DNA of 64,000 nucleotides from Cypionkella sp049896245 (lineage in GTDB: Bacteria; Pseudomonadota; Alphaproteobacteria; Rhodobacterales; Rhodobacteraceae). A model generated the notes under the pieces. It was given only the letters and a program-made list of their open reading frames with translations, did no database searches and was not told the origin of the DNA. This document shows, piece by piece, positions 45,591 through 55,080 of the stretch. Position 1 is the first letter of the stretch, and the number at the start of each line of letters is the position of its first letter. The DNA is taken from contig NZ_JAFCTX010000008.1 of assembly GCF_049896245.1 (NCBI RefSeq), positions 85,588 to 149,587 of the forward strand, in the 5' to 3' direction. The translations under genes and the position numbers were made by a program.

Positions 45591-46528
45591 CTACTGGCTT
45601 TGTCGGTGGATTGCCTTCAACTCTTGCGCCGTGGCATTGGTATGCGCCATCGGCACCACATCCGTTGCCAGCCCGCTAAAGATCGTCTTCGCCGCTGGGC
45701 TGGTCACCGCTGAAGTGTCCATCTTGGTGTTCGCCGTCACCGCCCCCGCATCGTTGAAGAACACCTGCAACACCTCGGGTGCAGCCAAGGTTTTGGCGAA
45801 TTCCACCGTCAGATCGACATTCGGTGATTTCATATTTACCGCATAGCCAATCCCCGCCGCCGCCGGAATTTTCGCGGCCATTCCACCGGGCGCAGGCAAC
45901 AGGAACACGCCGAGGTTTTCCGCCCCCAGCATCTTATCAAACGATTTCGAATGCGCCACGTCCGAGATCAGACCGCTGGTGTTGGCACTCTCGCCGCGCA
46001 TGAAGCCCTCGTATTCATTGATGAATTTCGCGGTGGAATTGGTCCCTTTCGGAAATCACCCTGCCGCATTGGCGTCAACCCAAGATTGCAACACTGCCAA
46101 AACTTGCGGAATGCGCGATACCGGCGTACCCGCCGCGAAATCGGCCTTGTCTTCTGGCGTCCACAGGCTGGCGGCAATCGCCGAGAACAAGAACTCCATC
46201 CCGAAGCCCTCTTTGTGACCCAAGGCGATGCAGGGGACGGTGCCCTGCGCCACAAAGGCCGCGCAGATTTTGCTCAGATCATCCCAGCTTTTCGGCGGTG
46301 TGTTGAGGTCCAGCCCCGCCGCCGTGTAAATCGCCTTGTTGCAATACACCACAAAGCCCTGAATGGTCAGCGGACTGGCGTAGATGCCACACGCGTCAGA
46401 AAACTCCGGCAAGCCCGCCAGATCGGCCTTCATAGCGCCGATCTTATCGTCCAGCTTCACAGCGTTTTCAAACCGCGCCCGCGCCTGCGCGCCGCCGTTC
46501 AGCAAGAATAAATCCGGCCCGCCGCCAG
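45591..46528 (-). pseudogene. sugar ABC solute-binding protein, N-terminally deleted
   Basis: The frame reads as an extracellular family 1 solute-binding protein from GGGPDLFLLNGGAQARARFE to KTLAAPEVLQVFFNDAGAV. The signal peptide and roughly the first 90 residues are missing; at about 46528 the sequence runs directly into an enolase-superfamily gene fragment. One in-frame TGA (46056-46058) interrupts NAAG-stop-FPKGTNSTAKF, where Trp (TGG) is the likely original. The 3' end (VPMAHTNATAQELKAI) is close to natural. Confidence 0.82.
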
Positions 46529-46845
46529 CCAATCAATCCGCATCACGTCCGAGACATGGCCATGCACGTTCAGCAGATCGGTGCCCTCCGCCGCCAACAG
46601 CGCGCGCTTGCCCGAAATACCCAGATACTCACCCGAATTGATCTGCTTCCAAGGTGTCGCCTGCCGCAGCCTCCGCAGCCCCACGAAATCATGCCGCAGG
46701 ATGGGGTCTTCCACCCACAGCAGCTGAGGCCCGGCATCACGAATGGCTGTAATCTTCATCAGCGCCTCTTTCGCAGACCACACCTCATGCGCATTCACCA
46801 TGATCTGCGCGCCGGCTGGAACCACCGCTTTCAGCAACGCCAACG
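46529..46845 (-). pseudogene. mandelate racemase/enolase-superfamily enzyme, internal fragment
   Basis: About 105 residues of an enolase-superfamily dehydratase or racemase are recognisable: VNAHEVWSAKEALMKI, the metal-ligand strand LLWVEDPILRHD, INSGEYLG and LLNVHGHVSDVMRIDWL. Both ends are missing. The 5' side meets a divergent regulator fragment at about 46848, and the 3' side is fused to a solute-binding protein fragment at about 46528. Confidence 0.75.
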
Positions 46846-46849
46846 GCCG

Positions 46850-47347
46850 TCGGAGGCCGAGGGCGTGCTGACCATCCACCCGCGCTCTGGCATCCAATGC
46901 GTGCAGCCGTGGCTGGAGTTAACCCGCGCCACCTATCAGTTCCGCAGCATCATCGAACGCGCCGCCGTGCGGGTGTTTACCGAGACTGCCGACGAGTCCC
47001 TGCTGGAAACCCTCACCACCTGCCACACCGCCCTGATCGCGCGTATGGAGGCGCAGGGCGTCACGCCAGACGGTCTGGCCGAAGTCGATGCGGTCGGGCA
47101 ACTGATGCACGCCTCGGTGATTGGCATCATGCATAACCCCTTGATCGACATAAGGTATCGCCGAATGATGAACGACCTGCGGCTGCTGCGGCTGGACCGC
47201 AAATTCACCGCCCCGATCATCCTGCGCACCCTGCGCGAGCATATGGAGATTTTGGCCGCCTGCACCCGCCGCGACGCGGATGCGGCAGAGGCAGCGCTAC
47301 AAGTGCATCTGCACGCGGCAATCCAGCGCAATATAGGCTTTATGTGA
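46850..47347 (+). pseudogene. GntR-family regulator, FCD domain only
   Basis: The last about 165 residues of a FadR/GntR-type regulator. It starts at the end of the winged helix (EGVLTIHPRSGIQ), followed by the complete all-helical FCD effector domain (SIIERAAVRVFTETAD, MHASVIGIMHNPLI, LREHMEILAACTRRDADAAEAAL). The DNA-binding domain and promoter are gone. It was divergent from the enolase-superfamily gene; one deletion removed both 5' ends. The stop abuts the stop of the convergent PanB-like gene. Confidence 0.75.
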
Positions 47348-48139
47348 TCAGGCGATCAGTTTCAGAAACGCCGCCATCTCGTCCGAGTTCATTGCCACAA
47401 CATGCTGCGGCTCGGGGTAAGCCCCCGAGGCCACATCGGCAATGAATTCCCGATATGCCGCGATCTGCTTTTGCTGCAACCGATCAAATTCAGCCGCGAA
47501 GTTGCGATACACTTTGGCATGGCGCGGCAGGTGGCCGCGGTTTTCGCCAAGGATATCCTCGGAAAACAGATCTTGCACATCGCAGCCCGGCCCCGCCCCC
47601 AACGACCACAACAGGATATTCACCCGGCGGCTGATCTCGGTGGCAACTTCAACCGGCACCACCTCAACCTCCACCGCGAAAGCCCCTGCGGCTTCATAGG
47701 CCTGCACCTCAGCCAACAGCGCCACCGCCGCATCCGCCGTCTTGCCCACCGCCTTGAAGCCCCCGGTCCAAGTGTTGCGCGATGGCACCAGCCCGACGTG
47801 CCCCACCACCGGGATATGCTCATCCGCCAAAAACTTCACCGTGGCCAGACTGCCCGAGCAATAGATCGCATCCGCGCCTGCGTTCAGCATTTTCCCCGAA
47901 AACCGCAGATAATCCCCGCGCGTGCCAGCCGAGCGGTGATCCACCCCGGTCATCGAAAACAGACTGGGGGCAACCTCGCGGTAGCGTGGATGGCTGACCA
48001 ATTCCGGCGGCACCGAGACCACATCAATTCCCGCCTGCTCTGCCGCCGCCGCTTGTTCCAGCGTGAACAGCCGCAGCATGGTCAACTGACCCTTGCCCTT
48101 TTCCGCCCGCAAATCGGCAACCGTTGGTTTCTTGCGCAT
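47348..48139 (-). CDS. PanB-like ketopantoate hydroxymethyltransferase family protein
   Basis: A 263-residue TIM-barrel protein related to PanB and the phosphoenolpyruvate mutase superfamily. It has TVADLRAEKGKGQLTML at the start, IPVVGHVGLVPSRNTWTGGF, then AFAVEVEVVPVEVATEISRR and SLGAGPGCDVQDLFSEDILG. The canonical PanB N-terminal GDS motif is replaced (SVPPELVSHPRYREV), so it is probably not the pantothenate enzyme. No frame damage is visible, unlike its neighbours. It lies downstream of a Rieske ferredoxin gene. Confidence 0.75.
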   Translation of the reverse strand: MRKKPTVADLRAEKGKGQLTMLRLFTLEQAAAAEQAGIDVVSVPPELVSHPRYREVAPSLFSMTGVDHRSAGTRGDYLRFSGKMLNAGADAIYCSGSLATVKFLADEHIPVVGHVGLVPSRNTWTGGFKAVGKTADAAVALLAEVQAYEAAGAFAVEVEVVPVEVATEISRRVNILLWSLGAGPGCDVQDLFSEDILGENRGHLPRHAKVYRNFAAEFDRLQQKQIAAYREFIADVASGAYPEPQHVVAMNSDEMAAFLKLIA

Positions 48140-48455
48140 GCCTCTGTCCCAATTTAATTTCAACGCGACCGCCCACCACCCGCATCGCATAGCGCTTCAG
48201 ATCGACGCAGACGGGCGCGCGCAATGCCGCCCCCGTCCGGTAATTAAATCGCCCATTGTGCTTGGGGCACTCGATGGTATCGCGATCGACCAAGCCATTG
48301 CAAAGAGTCATCTTTTCATGCGTGCAAAGCCCATCTGTGGCGTGAAACGTGCCATCCGGTGCGTGATAGATCGCATAGGTTCCGCCACCATGATCAAACC
48401 GGATCAGGTCTTCCGCGTCGATGTCATCCAGACCGCAGGCATCAGTCCAGGCCAT
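48024..48455 (-). CDS. MocE-type Rieske 2Fe-2S ferredoxin
   Basis: A Rieske ferredoxin with the cluster motifs LCTHEKMTLCNG and IECPKHNGRFNYRTG (CxH...CxxH). It starts MAWTDACGLDDIDAEDLI right at the end of the desaturase-type gene. The natural domain ends near VEIKLG at about 48145. The frame then runs on for 40 more residues inside the PanB-like gene, so the original stop was probably lost. In rhizobia a similar ferredoxin (MocE) works with a desaturase-like oxygenase (MocD), the same pairing as here. Confidence 0.75.
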   Translation of the reverse strand: MAWTDACGLDDIDAEDLIRFDHGGGTYAIYHAPDGTFHATDGLCTHEKMTLCNGLVDRDTIECPKHNGRFNYRTGAALRAPVCVDLKRYAMRVVGGRVEIKLGQRHAQETNGCRFAGGKGQGSVDHAAAVHAGTSGGGRAGGN

Positions 48456-48456
48456 A

Positions 48457-49197
48457 TCAGACCCCTTCACTGGCAATTTCAATGTCATGGAACGCATCGC
48501 GGTAAGGCCGCGCCGTCGCGGGCAGCGCCTTGCGCGCACAATGGGTCGGGTCTTTGCGCTGTCGCAGCAACGCCCGCGTCATCTCGATATAGACGGCGTA
48601 AATCGAGGCGTTCGGCGCGGGCAGATCATGCTTGATCACCTCATGCAGACGCGGCAGCGCGTGATAGGGCACCATCGGGAACATGTGATGCTCAACGTGG
48701 TAATTCATGTTCCAATACAGCCAGCGGCTGACCCTGTTCATATACACCGTGCGCGAGTTCAAGCGGTGATCGACGACATCTTCGGCCAGCCCACCATGCT
48801 GGATCAGCCCAGTCATATACATATGTCAGCAACCATAAATCTGTGGCCCGCCAATTAGCATCAGCGGCAGACACGTTTGCAAGCCAATCGTCAGCAGGAT
48901 CGTCACGGCATATACGCCAATATGCAGCCGCGCCCAAAACACCGCCTTATACCGCTCGGATTCAGGAATATCGGTCTTCTCGCCCGCATTCAGCCCAACA
49001 AACGCGTGCCGCGCCAGCGTGCGCAGATCGTAAAATATGAACGGAATACCGATGAAATTCAGCGCCGCCATCACGATGCGCGGCGGGCGCATGAAGCCGA
49101 TTTCGGGGTCAAGCCCGACGATGATCGTATTGGTGTGATGCCGCGCATGGCTCCACCGCCATGTCGTCGGGTTGCGCATCACCATGAAGCTGGCGAT
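48457..49197 (-). pseudogene. fatty acid desaturase-type oxygenase, truncated and interrupted
   Basis: It contains two of the histidine boxes of membrane di-iron desaturases and hydroxylases (WSHARHHTNT and MNYHVEHHMFP). The first box and N-terminus, roughly the first 80-100 residues, are missing; the sequence is fused in frame to the end of a DUF4432 gene at about 49197. An in-frame TGA (48826-48828) splits it between GGPQIYGC and HMYMTGLIQH, where Trp is likely original. MocD-like proteins are the closest functional comparison. Confidence 0.82.
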
Positions 49198-49982
49198 CTG
49201 ATACCCCACGCCCTGCGCCTGATACCGCGCCTTGTGCGCAACCCAAATCACATCCCTGATCGGCGCCAGATAGTGCGCACCTTCTTCCAACACCGGATGC
49301 CCGTTGTTGATATGGTAGAACATCATATGCGGGGTTTTCAGGAAGCCTTCATTCACCACGCGATCAGACAGCCGGATTTCATCGCCCCCACATCGGCCTC
49401 AATCCGGCGATAGAGCACCAGATTTTCACCGAACACCGTCGCCTGAGACACCACGCCCTCGGCCCAAAGCACGCAAGCGTCGCCGTCCCAAGCCTCGCCA
49501 TACCCCGTCAGCCGCGCCGGAATGGTGAAAACCCGCCCATGCAAGCCATGGCTCGCCGTCTTGCGTCCCGGATAATTGTAACTCTCGGTTGAGACCACCT
49601 CCGGCCCCAGAATATTATCCAACCCGCAAGTCACCAGAAACACCGAGAAACTGCGTGCCCAGCCAAAGCCGCCCTCGCCTTCCGCATCATGCAGCCCCAG
49701 ATGCCGAAACCCCGCAGCCGAATGCCAACCCACAGCGCGGCCGTTATGCTCCACCTCAGCAATATCCATCGCCCGGTCCACCAGTACAGAAAACCGCAAG
49801 CCTGATCCGGTGCGTAATTCCAACATCCGCAGCCCACGCTCCAATCCATCGCCCAATGTCACCAACTGTACGCCAGCGAACTGGCCCAGCGTGCCCGCAT
49901 GGGCCGCAACCTCGCCCCGCGTTATGGATTTTCCGTATAGCTGCGGCACGCTGGCCTCCTGCAAAATCGGGCGGCGCACCAC
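49198..49982 (-). pseudogene. DUF4432 (aldose 1-epimerase-like) protein, frameshifted and fused
   Basis: It reads as a DUF4432 protein from LYGKSITRGEVAAHAGTLGQ through VDRAMDIAEVEHNGRAVGWHS and LVTCGLDNILGPE to LVLYRRIEADVG. The frame then shifts near 49385 and continues as EIRLSDRVVNEGF, MFYHINNGHPVLEEG and YLAPIRDVIW. At about 49197 it joins desaturase sequence. The family has a galactose-mutarotase-like fold and is found in sugar or inositol catabolic operons. Confidence 0.78.
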
Positions 49983-50000
49983 AGTGCCGCCCGCCTGTTC

Positions 50001-50913
50001 TCAAAGCCCGTGGGCCGTGAATTTACCGTCCATGAAAGCTTTCGAGCGCGGCACATCGGCCTCGTCCAGATGCTCGACGATCATCGGAATGTTGGGATGC
50101 TTTTTCGCAAAAAGTTGCAGGTACAGATCGTAGTTCAGCGATCCCGTCCCCGGCGCGTTCAGCACGATCTCGCCCACACCGCGGAAGGTGTGCGAGGCCA
50201 GCGCCTCATCATCGCAAATATCCGCGTGCTTTTCAGATTTATCATCGCCCGCCCGCGCCACATCCTTGGCATAGGCGATCTTGATATTGTCCGACAACGT
50301 GTCGAACACCTGATGCAAAATCCCGTCCATGTTATCAATGTTGTGCGATTCGAAGCAGGTGCTCGGGTCCATCAACAGCCCCAGCCCCGGATGATCGACC
50401 TGCGCAAACATCTTCACGGTTTCCTCAACCGAGCCCACGACGTTGTTCACCTAGGTTTCCAGCAGGAACATCGATTCGTGATCATAGGCTTCCTGCGCCA
50501 GTTCCGCGATGATCTTGCGGCACATCTCAAAACCTTCCTCGGTCTTGTTCTTCAAGTCCGATATCCACTCGGATTTGGTTATACGTCCCGGTTTCCGAGA
50601 TCACTTAGAGCGTCCCCAGCGCTCGCGCGTCGCGGATGATTTCTTTCAGACGGTCCACATTGGCTTTGCGGTGCGCCAGATCGGAGTGGATGATATTGGT
50701 ATAGCCCGAGATGCAGCTTACGGGGAGATCATGCGCGCGGAACGTGTCGCGGACCTTTTTGCAGTTTGCCGCCGTCAGGTTGCCGTGGCTCAGGTCAATA
50801 TCCTTGAAATGCAAATCCAACTGCACGGTGCTAAAGCCGTGGGCACGGATTTTGCGTGCCGATTCTTCCAAGCCATACGGGAAATACCCCGAAAAAATAC
50901 CCCGTTGCATCAT
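50001..50913 (-). pseudogene. sugar phosphate isomerase/epimerase (IolE/MocC-like), broken
   Basis: It starts MQRGIFSGYFPYGLEESARKI and is open for 102 residues to a TAA at 50605-50607, where the family has VISETGTYN next. A two-base loss follows, then another open stretch (SEWISDLKNKTEEGFEMCRK). A TAG at 50451-50453 interrupts MFLLET-stop-VNNVVGSVEE (Tyr likely original), and the remainder ends MDGKFTAHGL. This is an AP-endonuclease-fold TIM barrel of the IolE/MocC/hydroxypyruvate isomerase group. Confidence 0.85.
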
Positions 50914-50927
50914 GGTGGGTATCTTCC

Positions 50928-52018
50928 TCAGTGCATTGAAACTTCAAACAATTTGACGCTGCGCGCTTCGGCGATTGAACGGTAGCCCGCCTCAATCAAC
51001 GCAACCGTCTTGACGTTATCGGGCACCGACAAGGCCGGTGGCGTGCCGGTTTTCACCGCATGTTACCCTGCTCCATCACGCCAATGAATGCCTGCAGGAA
51101 CCACATCGTCTCCCATGTCGGCGTCAGCCATTTGCCCCCGGTGGCGGTTTGCGAGGCATAGGTCAGCGTCGATGCCGCTCCGGTCGGTCAACCGATCGTC
51201 CCCTTCGCCACCCCTGCCCTGCCTTCCACCCGGAAGGTGATGCTATGGTCATTGTCATAGCCTTCGGCGCGCGGGCCGGACCACACATCCTCAAGACTGA
51301 CCGCCAAAACACCGGATGCGAAACGCAGCGTGGAAACCGTAATCCCGTCCGAATGTTCAAACACCGTGCGCGGGTCTTTGCGGGTTTGCGTGGTGATCTC
51401 TACAGGCTCGCTGAACAGAAAGCGCAAAACATCCAGATGATGCACCGACATATTCGCCAGCGTCAGGCGGTCGTAGCCTTCCAGAAACCCCTGCCAATGC
51501 GGGATCGCGTGCATGTCGATCTGCGCGAACACGATCTCGCCCAGATCACCTCGGTCTATAATCTGCTTCAGCACCCGCATCGACTGATCAAAACGCATGT
51601 TCTGGTTAACGCTGAGAACCTTGCCCGCCTTCGCCGCCGCATCGCGCAAAGCAATCGCATCGGCGAGTGTCAGCGCGAGCGGCTTTTTTGCCAAGATCGC
51701 CTTGATATGCGGCTGTCTCAGCGCGGCACAAATCAGCGCAGGCTGCTGGTCCGGCGGATAGGCAATGTCCAAGACCTCAATCGAAGCATCCGCAATCAGC
51801 GCCTCTGGCGTGGCATGAACCCTCGCAATCCCCCACCGCTCCGCCACCGCAGCGGCCTTGCTTTCGGTCCGGCTGGCAATCGCGCCCACCTTGAACCCCG
51901 CCTCGTGGTAAGCGGCCAGATGGCACTCCGCCATGATCATGCCCGCCCCAATGCAGCCGATCACCATATCATTGGTCCGCACCACCGGATCGGGCTGAAA
52001 CCCCAAAGTATCGCTCAT
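50928..52018 (-). pseudogene. Gfo/Idh/MocA-family oxidoreductase, interrupted
   Basis: An NAD(P)-dependent sugar or inositol dehydrogenase. It has the dinucleotide motif GCIGAGMIMAECHLAAYH and an EKP-like motif present as AKKPLALTLADA (Ala in place of the usual Glu). The family His region is NMSVHHLDVLRFLF. An in-frame TGA at 51188-51190 (Trp likely original) follows VAKGTIG. Translation would resume with PTGAASTLTYASQTATGG. A frameshift near 51060 precedes the natural C-terminus VALIEAGYRSIAEARSVKL. The start overlaps the ATPase gene by 4 bases. Confidence 0.87.
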
Positions 52019-53103
52019 ATCCTGTCCCCTCCCAAGGATGGGGCTGCGGATTTTGGCAGCGCCTCAGCCCCGGCCCCGAAATACATCACGCGTGCGGGAT
52101 CACAGCCGAGGCCCACGAGCTCCCCCACCCGAATATCCGGCTGCCCGCGCAGCATCGCCCGCAAAGGCTGCGCGCCAGCGGTCAGAGTCACCACGGTATA
52201 ACCGCCGAGCGGTCCGACCTCGGACACCGTGGCAGGCACCCCCGCGCCACCTTGCCAAGCCGACACCCGCAAATCCTCTGGCCGCAGCCCCATCTCCGCC
52301 ACACCCGCCTGAGCCACAGCCGAAACCTGCAACGCCCCCGCCGCCGCCTCAAACCCCGCGCCCGTCGCCTGCACGGGCAAGATGTTCATCACCGGGCTGC
52401 CGAGAAACCGCGCCACATAAGTCGTTGCCGCATGGTCATAAATCTCCACCGTGCGGCCAATCTGCCGGATCGCGCCCTGCTGCAAAATCGCCATCCGGTC
52501 GGCCACCGACATGGCTTCCTCTTGATCATGCGTCACATAGATCAGCGTCCGCCCCGCCTCGCGCTGGATGCGCTTCAACTCCACTCGTGTTTCTTCCCGC
52601 AGCCGTGCATCCAAAGCCGAGATCGGATCATCCATCAGATACGCCGCCGGATCGCGCACCAAAGCCCGCGCAATCGCCACCCGCTGCCGCTCGCCGTCCG
52701 AAAGCTGCCCCGGCATCTTGTGCAGGGTATGGCTGATGTGCAGCTTCTCCGCCGCATCCTTCAACCGCGCCTCAATCCTAAAAGGCGCTTCGCGGCGTTC
52801 CACCAGTGGAAACCGCACGTTACCCGCCGCCGTCATATGCGGGAACAGCGCTAAATTCTGGAACACCATCGCAATGTTGCGCGCCGCTGGCGACACCTCG
52901 TTGACAGCCTTACCGTCAATCAAAATCTCACCGCTATCGGGCTTTTCCAGCCCTAGGATCAGCCGCAGGATCGTGCTTTTTCCCGACAGCGGCGGCCCGA
53001 AAAAGCAAAAAAATTCATTGTCCGCCACAGTGAAGCTGGCGTCATCCACCGTCAAAGTGGCCCCATAGCGCTTGGTCACATTGTGAAAGGCAATCTCGGC
53101 CAT
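52015..53103 (-). CDS. ABC sugar transporter ATPase 2, intact frame
   Basis: A 362-residue UgpC/MalK-like ATPase with a C-terminal regulatory beta domain. It has Walker A as GPPLSGKST, Q-loop VFQNLALFPHM, signature LSDGERQRVAIARAL, Walker B AYLMDDPISALD and His loop YVTHDQEEAM. The catalytic Glu after Walker B is Asp here. It is the second of two adjacent ATPase genes, an arrangement known from the rhizobial glycerol transporter GlpSTPQV. The other ATPase and one permease carry stops, so an active transporter is unlikely despite the intact frame. Confidence 0.9.
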   Translation of the reverse strand: MAEIAFHNVTKRYGATLTVDDASFTVADNEFFCFFGPPLSGKSTILRLILGLEKPDSGEILIDGKAVNEVSPAARNIAMVFQNLALFPHMTAAGNVRFPLVERREAPFRIEARLKDAAEKLHISHTLHKMPGQLSDGERQRVAIARALVRDPAAYLMDDPISALDARLREETRVELKRIQREAGRTLIYVTHDQEEAMSVADRMAILQQGAIRQIGRTVEIYDHAATTYVARFLGSPVMNILPVQATGAGFEAAAGALQVSAVAQAGVAEMGLRPEDLRVSAWQGGAGVPATVSEVGPLGGYTVVTLTAGAQPLRAMLRGQPDIRVGELVGLGCDPARVMYFGAGAEALPKSAAPSLGGDRI

Positions 53104-53104
53104 G

Positions 53105-54196
53105 TCAGTGCCCCCTCAAAGCAGCACCGGAGGCGGCATCGAACAGCCGCACAGCGCTTGGGTGCGGTGCGAAATTCAGCGCCCGCCCGAACTCAAACCC
53201 GGCGTCATTTTCAAACGCCGTCTTGGCCGAAGCCGCACCTTCGCCCAGGTGCAGGATCGTCCGAGACCCAATCCGCTCGACAAAGCTGACCTTCATCGCC
53301 ATGCCCTGCCCTTCGCCAACCAGCGCCGCCTGCTTTGGCCGAAACCCGAACACCACTTCGCCCTTGGCGCGCCCTGCCGCCGCCGCCTGCTCCGGTGACA
53401 ACGGCAGCTAGTGCCCCAAAACACCCAGATCAATCGCCATCTGCCCAGCCACCTCTGTCGGACGCCCGTGCCGCAAATTCATGCCTGGCGAGCCGATAAA
53501 CCGCGCCACAAACAGGTTCGCCGGATCGTTATAAATCTGCAGCGGAGCCCCCACCTGCTGCAACACCGCGTGGTCCATCACCGCAATCCGGTCGGCCATC
53601 GTCATCGCTTCCAACTGGTCATGCGTGACGTAAACCATGGTCTGCTTGAAGCTGCGTTGCAGCCCCTTCAACTCGGTCCGCATCACCGCCCGGAACGCCG
53701 CATCGACATTCGACAAAGGCTCATCCAGCAGGAAAATCGCAGGCTCCATAATCGCAGAGCGCCCAATCTCCACCCGTTGCAGGATGTTCACAGACAGCCC
53801 CGCCTCAGGTCGATCCAGCATCGGCGTCAGTTGCAGCAATTCGGCCATCGCATTGGTGCGCCGCACCATTTCATCGCTAGGCCGCCGCGTCGCTCGCAAG
53901 CCGTAAGACAGATTCTGCCGCACTGTCATATGGGTGAAAATCGCGTAGTTCTGAAACACGAACCCCACGCCACGCCGCCCCATCGGCACCCCCCCCATGT
54001 CGTGGTCACCAAACAGGATGCGCCCCTCTGACGGAGTTTCCATCCCCGCGATCATGTTCATCGTGGTGGATTTCCCACAACCCGACAGCCCCAGCAACGC
54101 CACGAACTCGCCATCCGCAATCGTCAGATCCATCGTCTTCAGCGCGGTAAAAGCTCCGAAGCGTTTCACCAGATTTTCCAGCCGGATCATGCTCAT
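53105..54196 (-). pseudogene. ABC sugar transporter ATPase 1, interrupted by a stop
   Basis: A UgpC/GlpS-like ATPase. Walker A is GLSGCGKST, Q-loop VFQNYAIFTHM, Walker B FLLDEPLSNVD and His loop YVTHDQLEAM. The signature is atypical (LSVNILQRVEIGRSA instead of LSGGQ-type). The open frame ends at a TAG (53408-53410) after LGVLGH. The same frame continues for about 100 more residues of regulatory domain (LPLSPEQAAAAG to DAASGAALRGH), so CAG (Gln) to TAG is likely. The ATG at 54196 overlaps the permease stop. Confidence 0.85.
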
Positions 54197-55080
54197 GCCC
54201 GAACCCTCGCCATCCGCTTCAAGGCCCAGACACAGACGACCGACAGCACGATCAGGATCGAAAGCGCAATCGCCGCGACATAGCCCCAGATCAGGTCTTG
54301 AGTGGCGATTTTGTAGATGTAAACAGAGATCGTCTCCGTCGCGACCCCCGGCCCGCCGCCGGTCATAATGAACAACGTATCGAAAATCTTGAAACATTCG
54401 ATCACCCGGATCGCCAGCGCGATGCCGATGATTGTCTTCATCCGGGGCAACACGATCAAGGTGAACCGCTGCAACGGATTGGCCCCCAGCAAAGTCGCCG
54501 CCCGCACCTGATCTTCCGGCACGCCAACCAGACCGGCCAGCAAAATCAGGAACATCAGCGGCGTCCATTGCCAGATATCCGCCACCATCACAGCCACCAA
54601 AGCCAGCGTCGGGTCCGACAGCCAAGCAATCGTCACCGGGCTGCCCATGAACATCGACAGAATGTCATTCACCGGCCCGCCTGATTGGAACAGCATGAAG
54701 AACATTTAGCCAGCAACGGCAGGCACCACCATCATCGGCATAATCAGGATCGAGTAGAACACCCGCTTGCCCTTGAAGTCATCCACGAACAGGGTGGCTA
54801 AGCCCAGCCCAAGCATGAACTCTATCGGTACGCAAATCGCCATCACAAACGCCGTGCACCCCAGCGCCGCCCACAGCCGCCCATCGCCCAACAGGTCGCT
54901 GTAATTGGCAAAGCTGTTCCAGAACTGCCACGCCTGCGGCCAAGATTGCCCCGACAAACGCGACCAATCGGTTAGCGAAATATAGGCCTGCATCAGCAGC
55001 GGAAACACCGAGATGAACAGCACCAGCACCTGTGCGGGCAAGGTCAGCCGGAAACCCAAATGTGCAGATTCGTCCTTCAT
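54193..55080 (-). pseudogene. MalF-type ABC sugar permease, interrupted by a stop
   Basis: It starts MKDESAHLGFRLTLPAQVLVLF and encodes six helices with the EAA loop EDQVRAATLLGANPLQRFTLIVLP. A single in-frame TAA (54706-54708) falls between MVVPAVAG and MFFMLFQSGGPVN, in the third or fourth helix; Tyr is the likely original. No frameshift was seen. It overlaps the upstream permease gene and downstream ATPase gene by 4 bases each, so the operon structure is preserved. Confidence 0.87.

Noticed and set aside
53105..53401. Separate small gene between the two ATPase genes
   Set aside because: It is in frame with the upstream ATPase and continues its regulatory domain after a TAG, so it was merged into that pseudogene.
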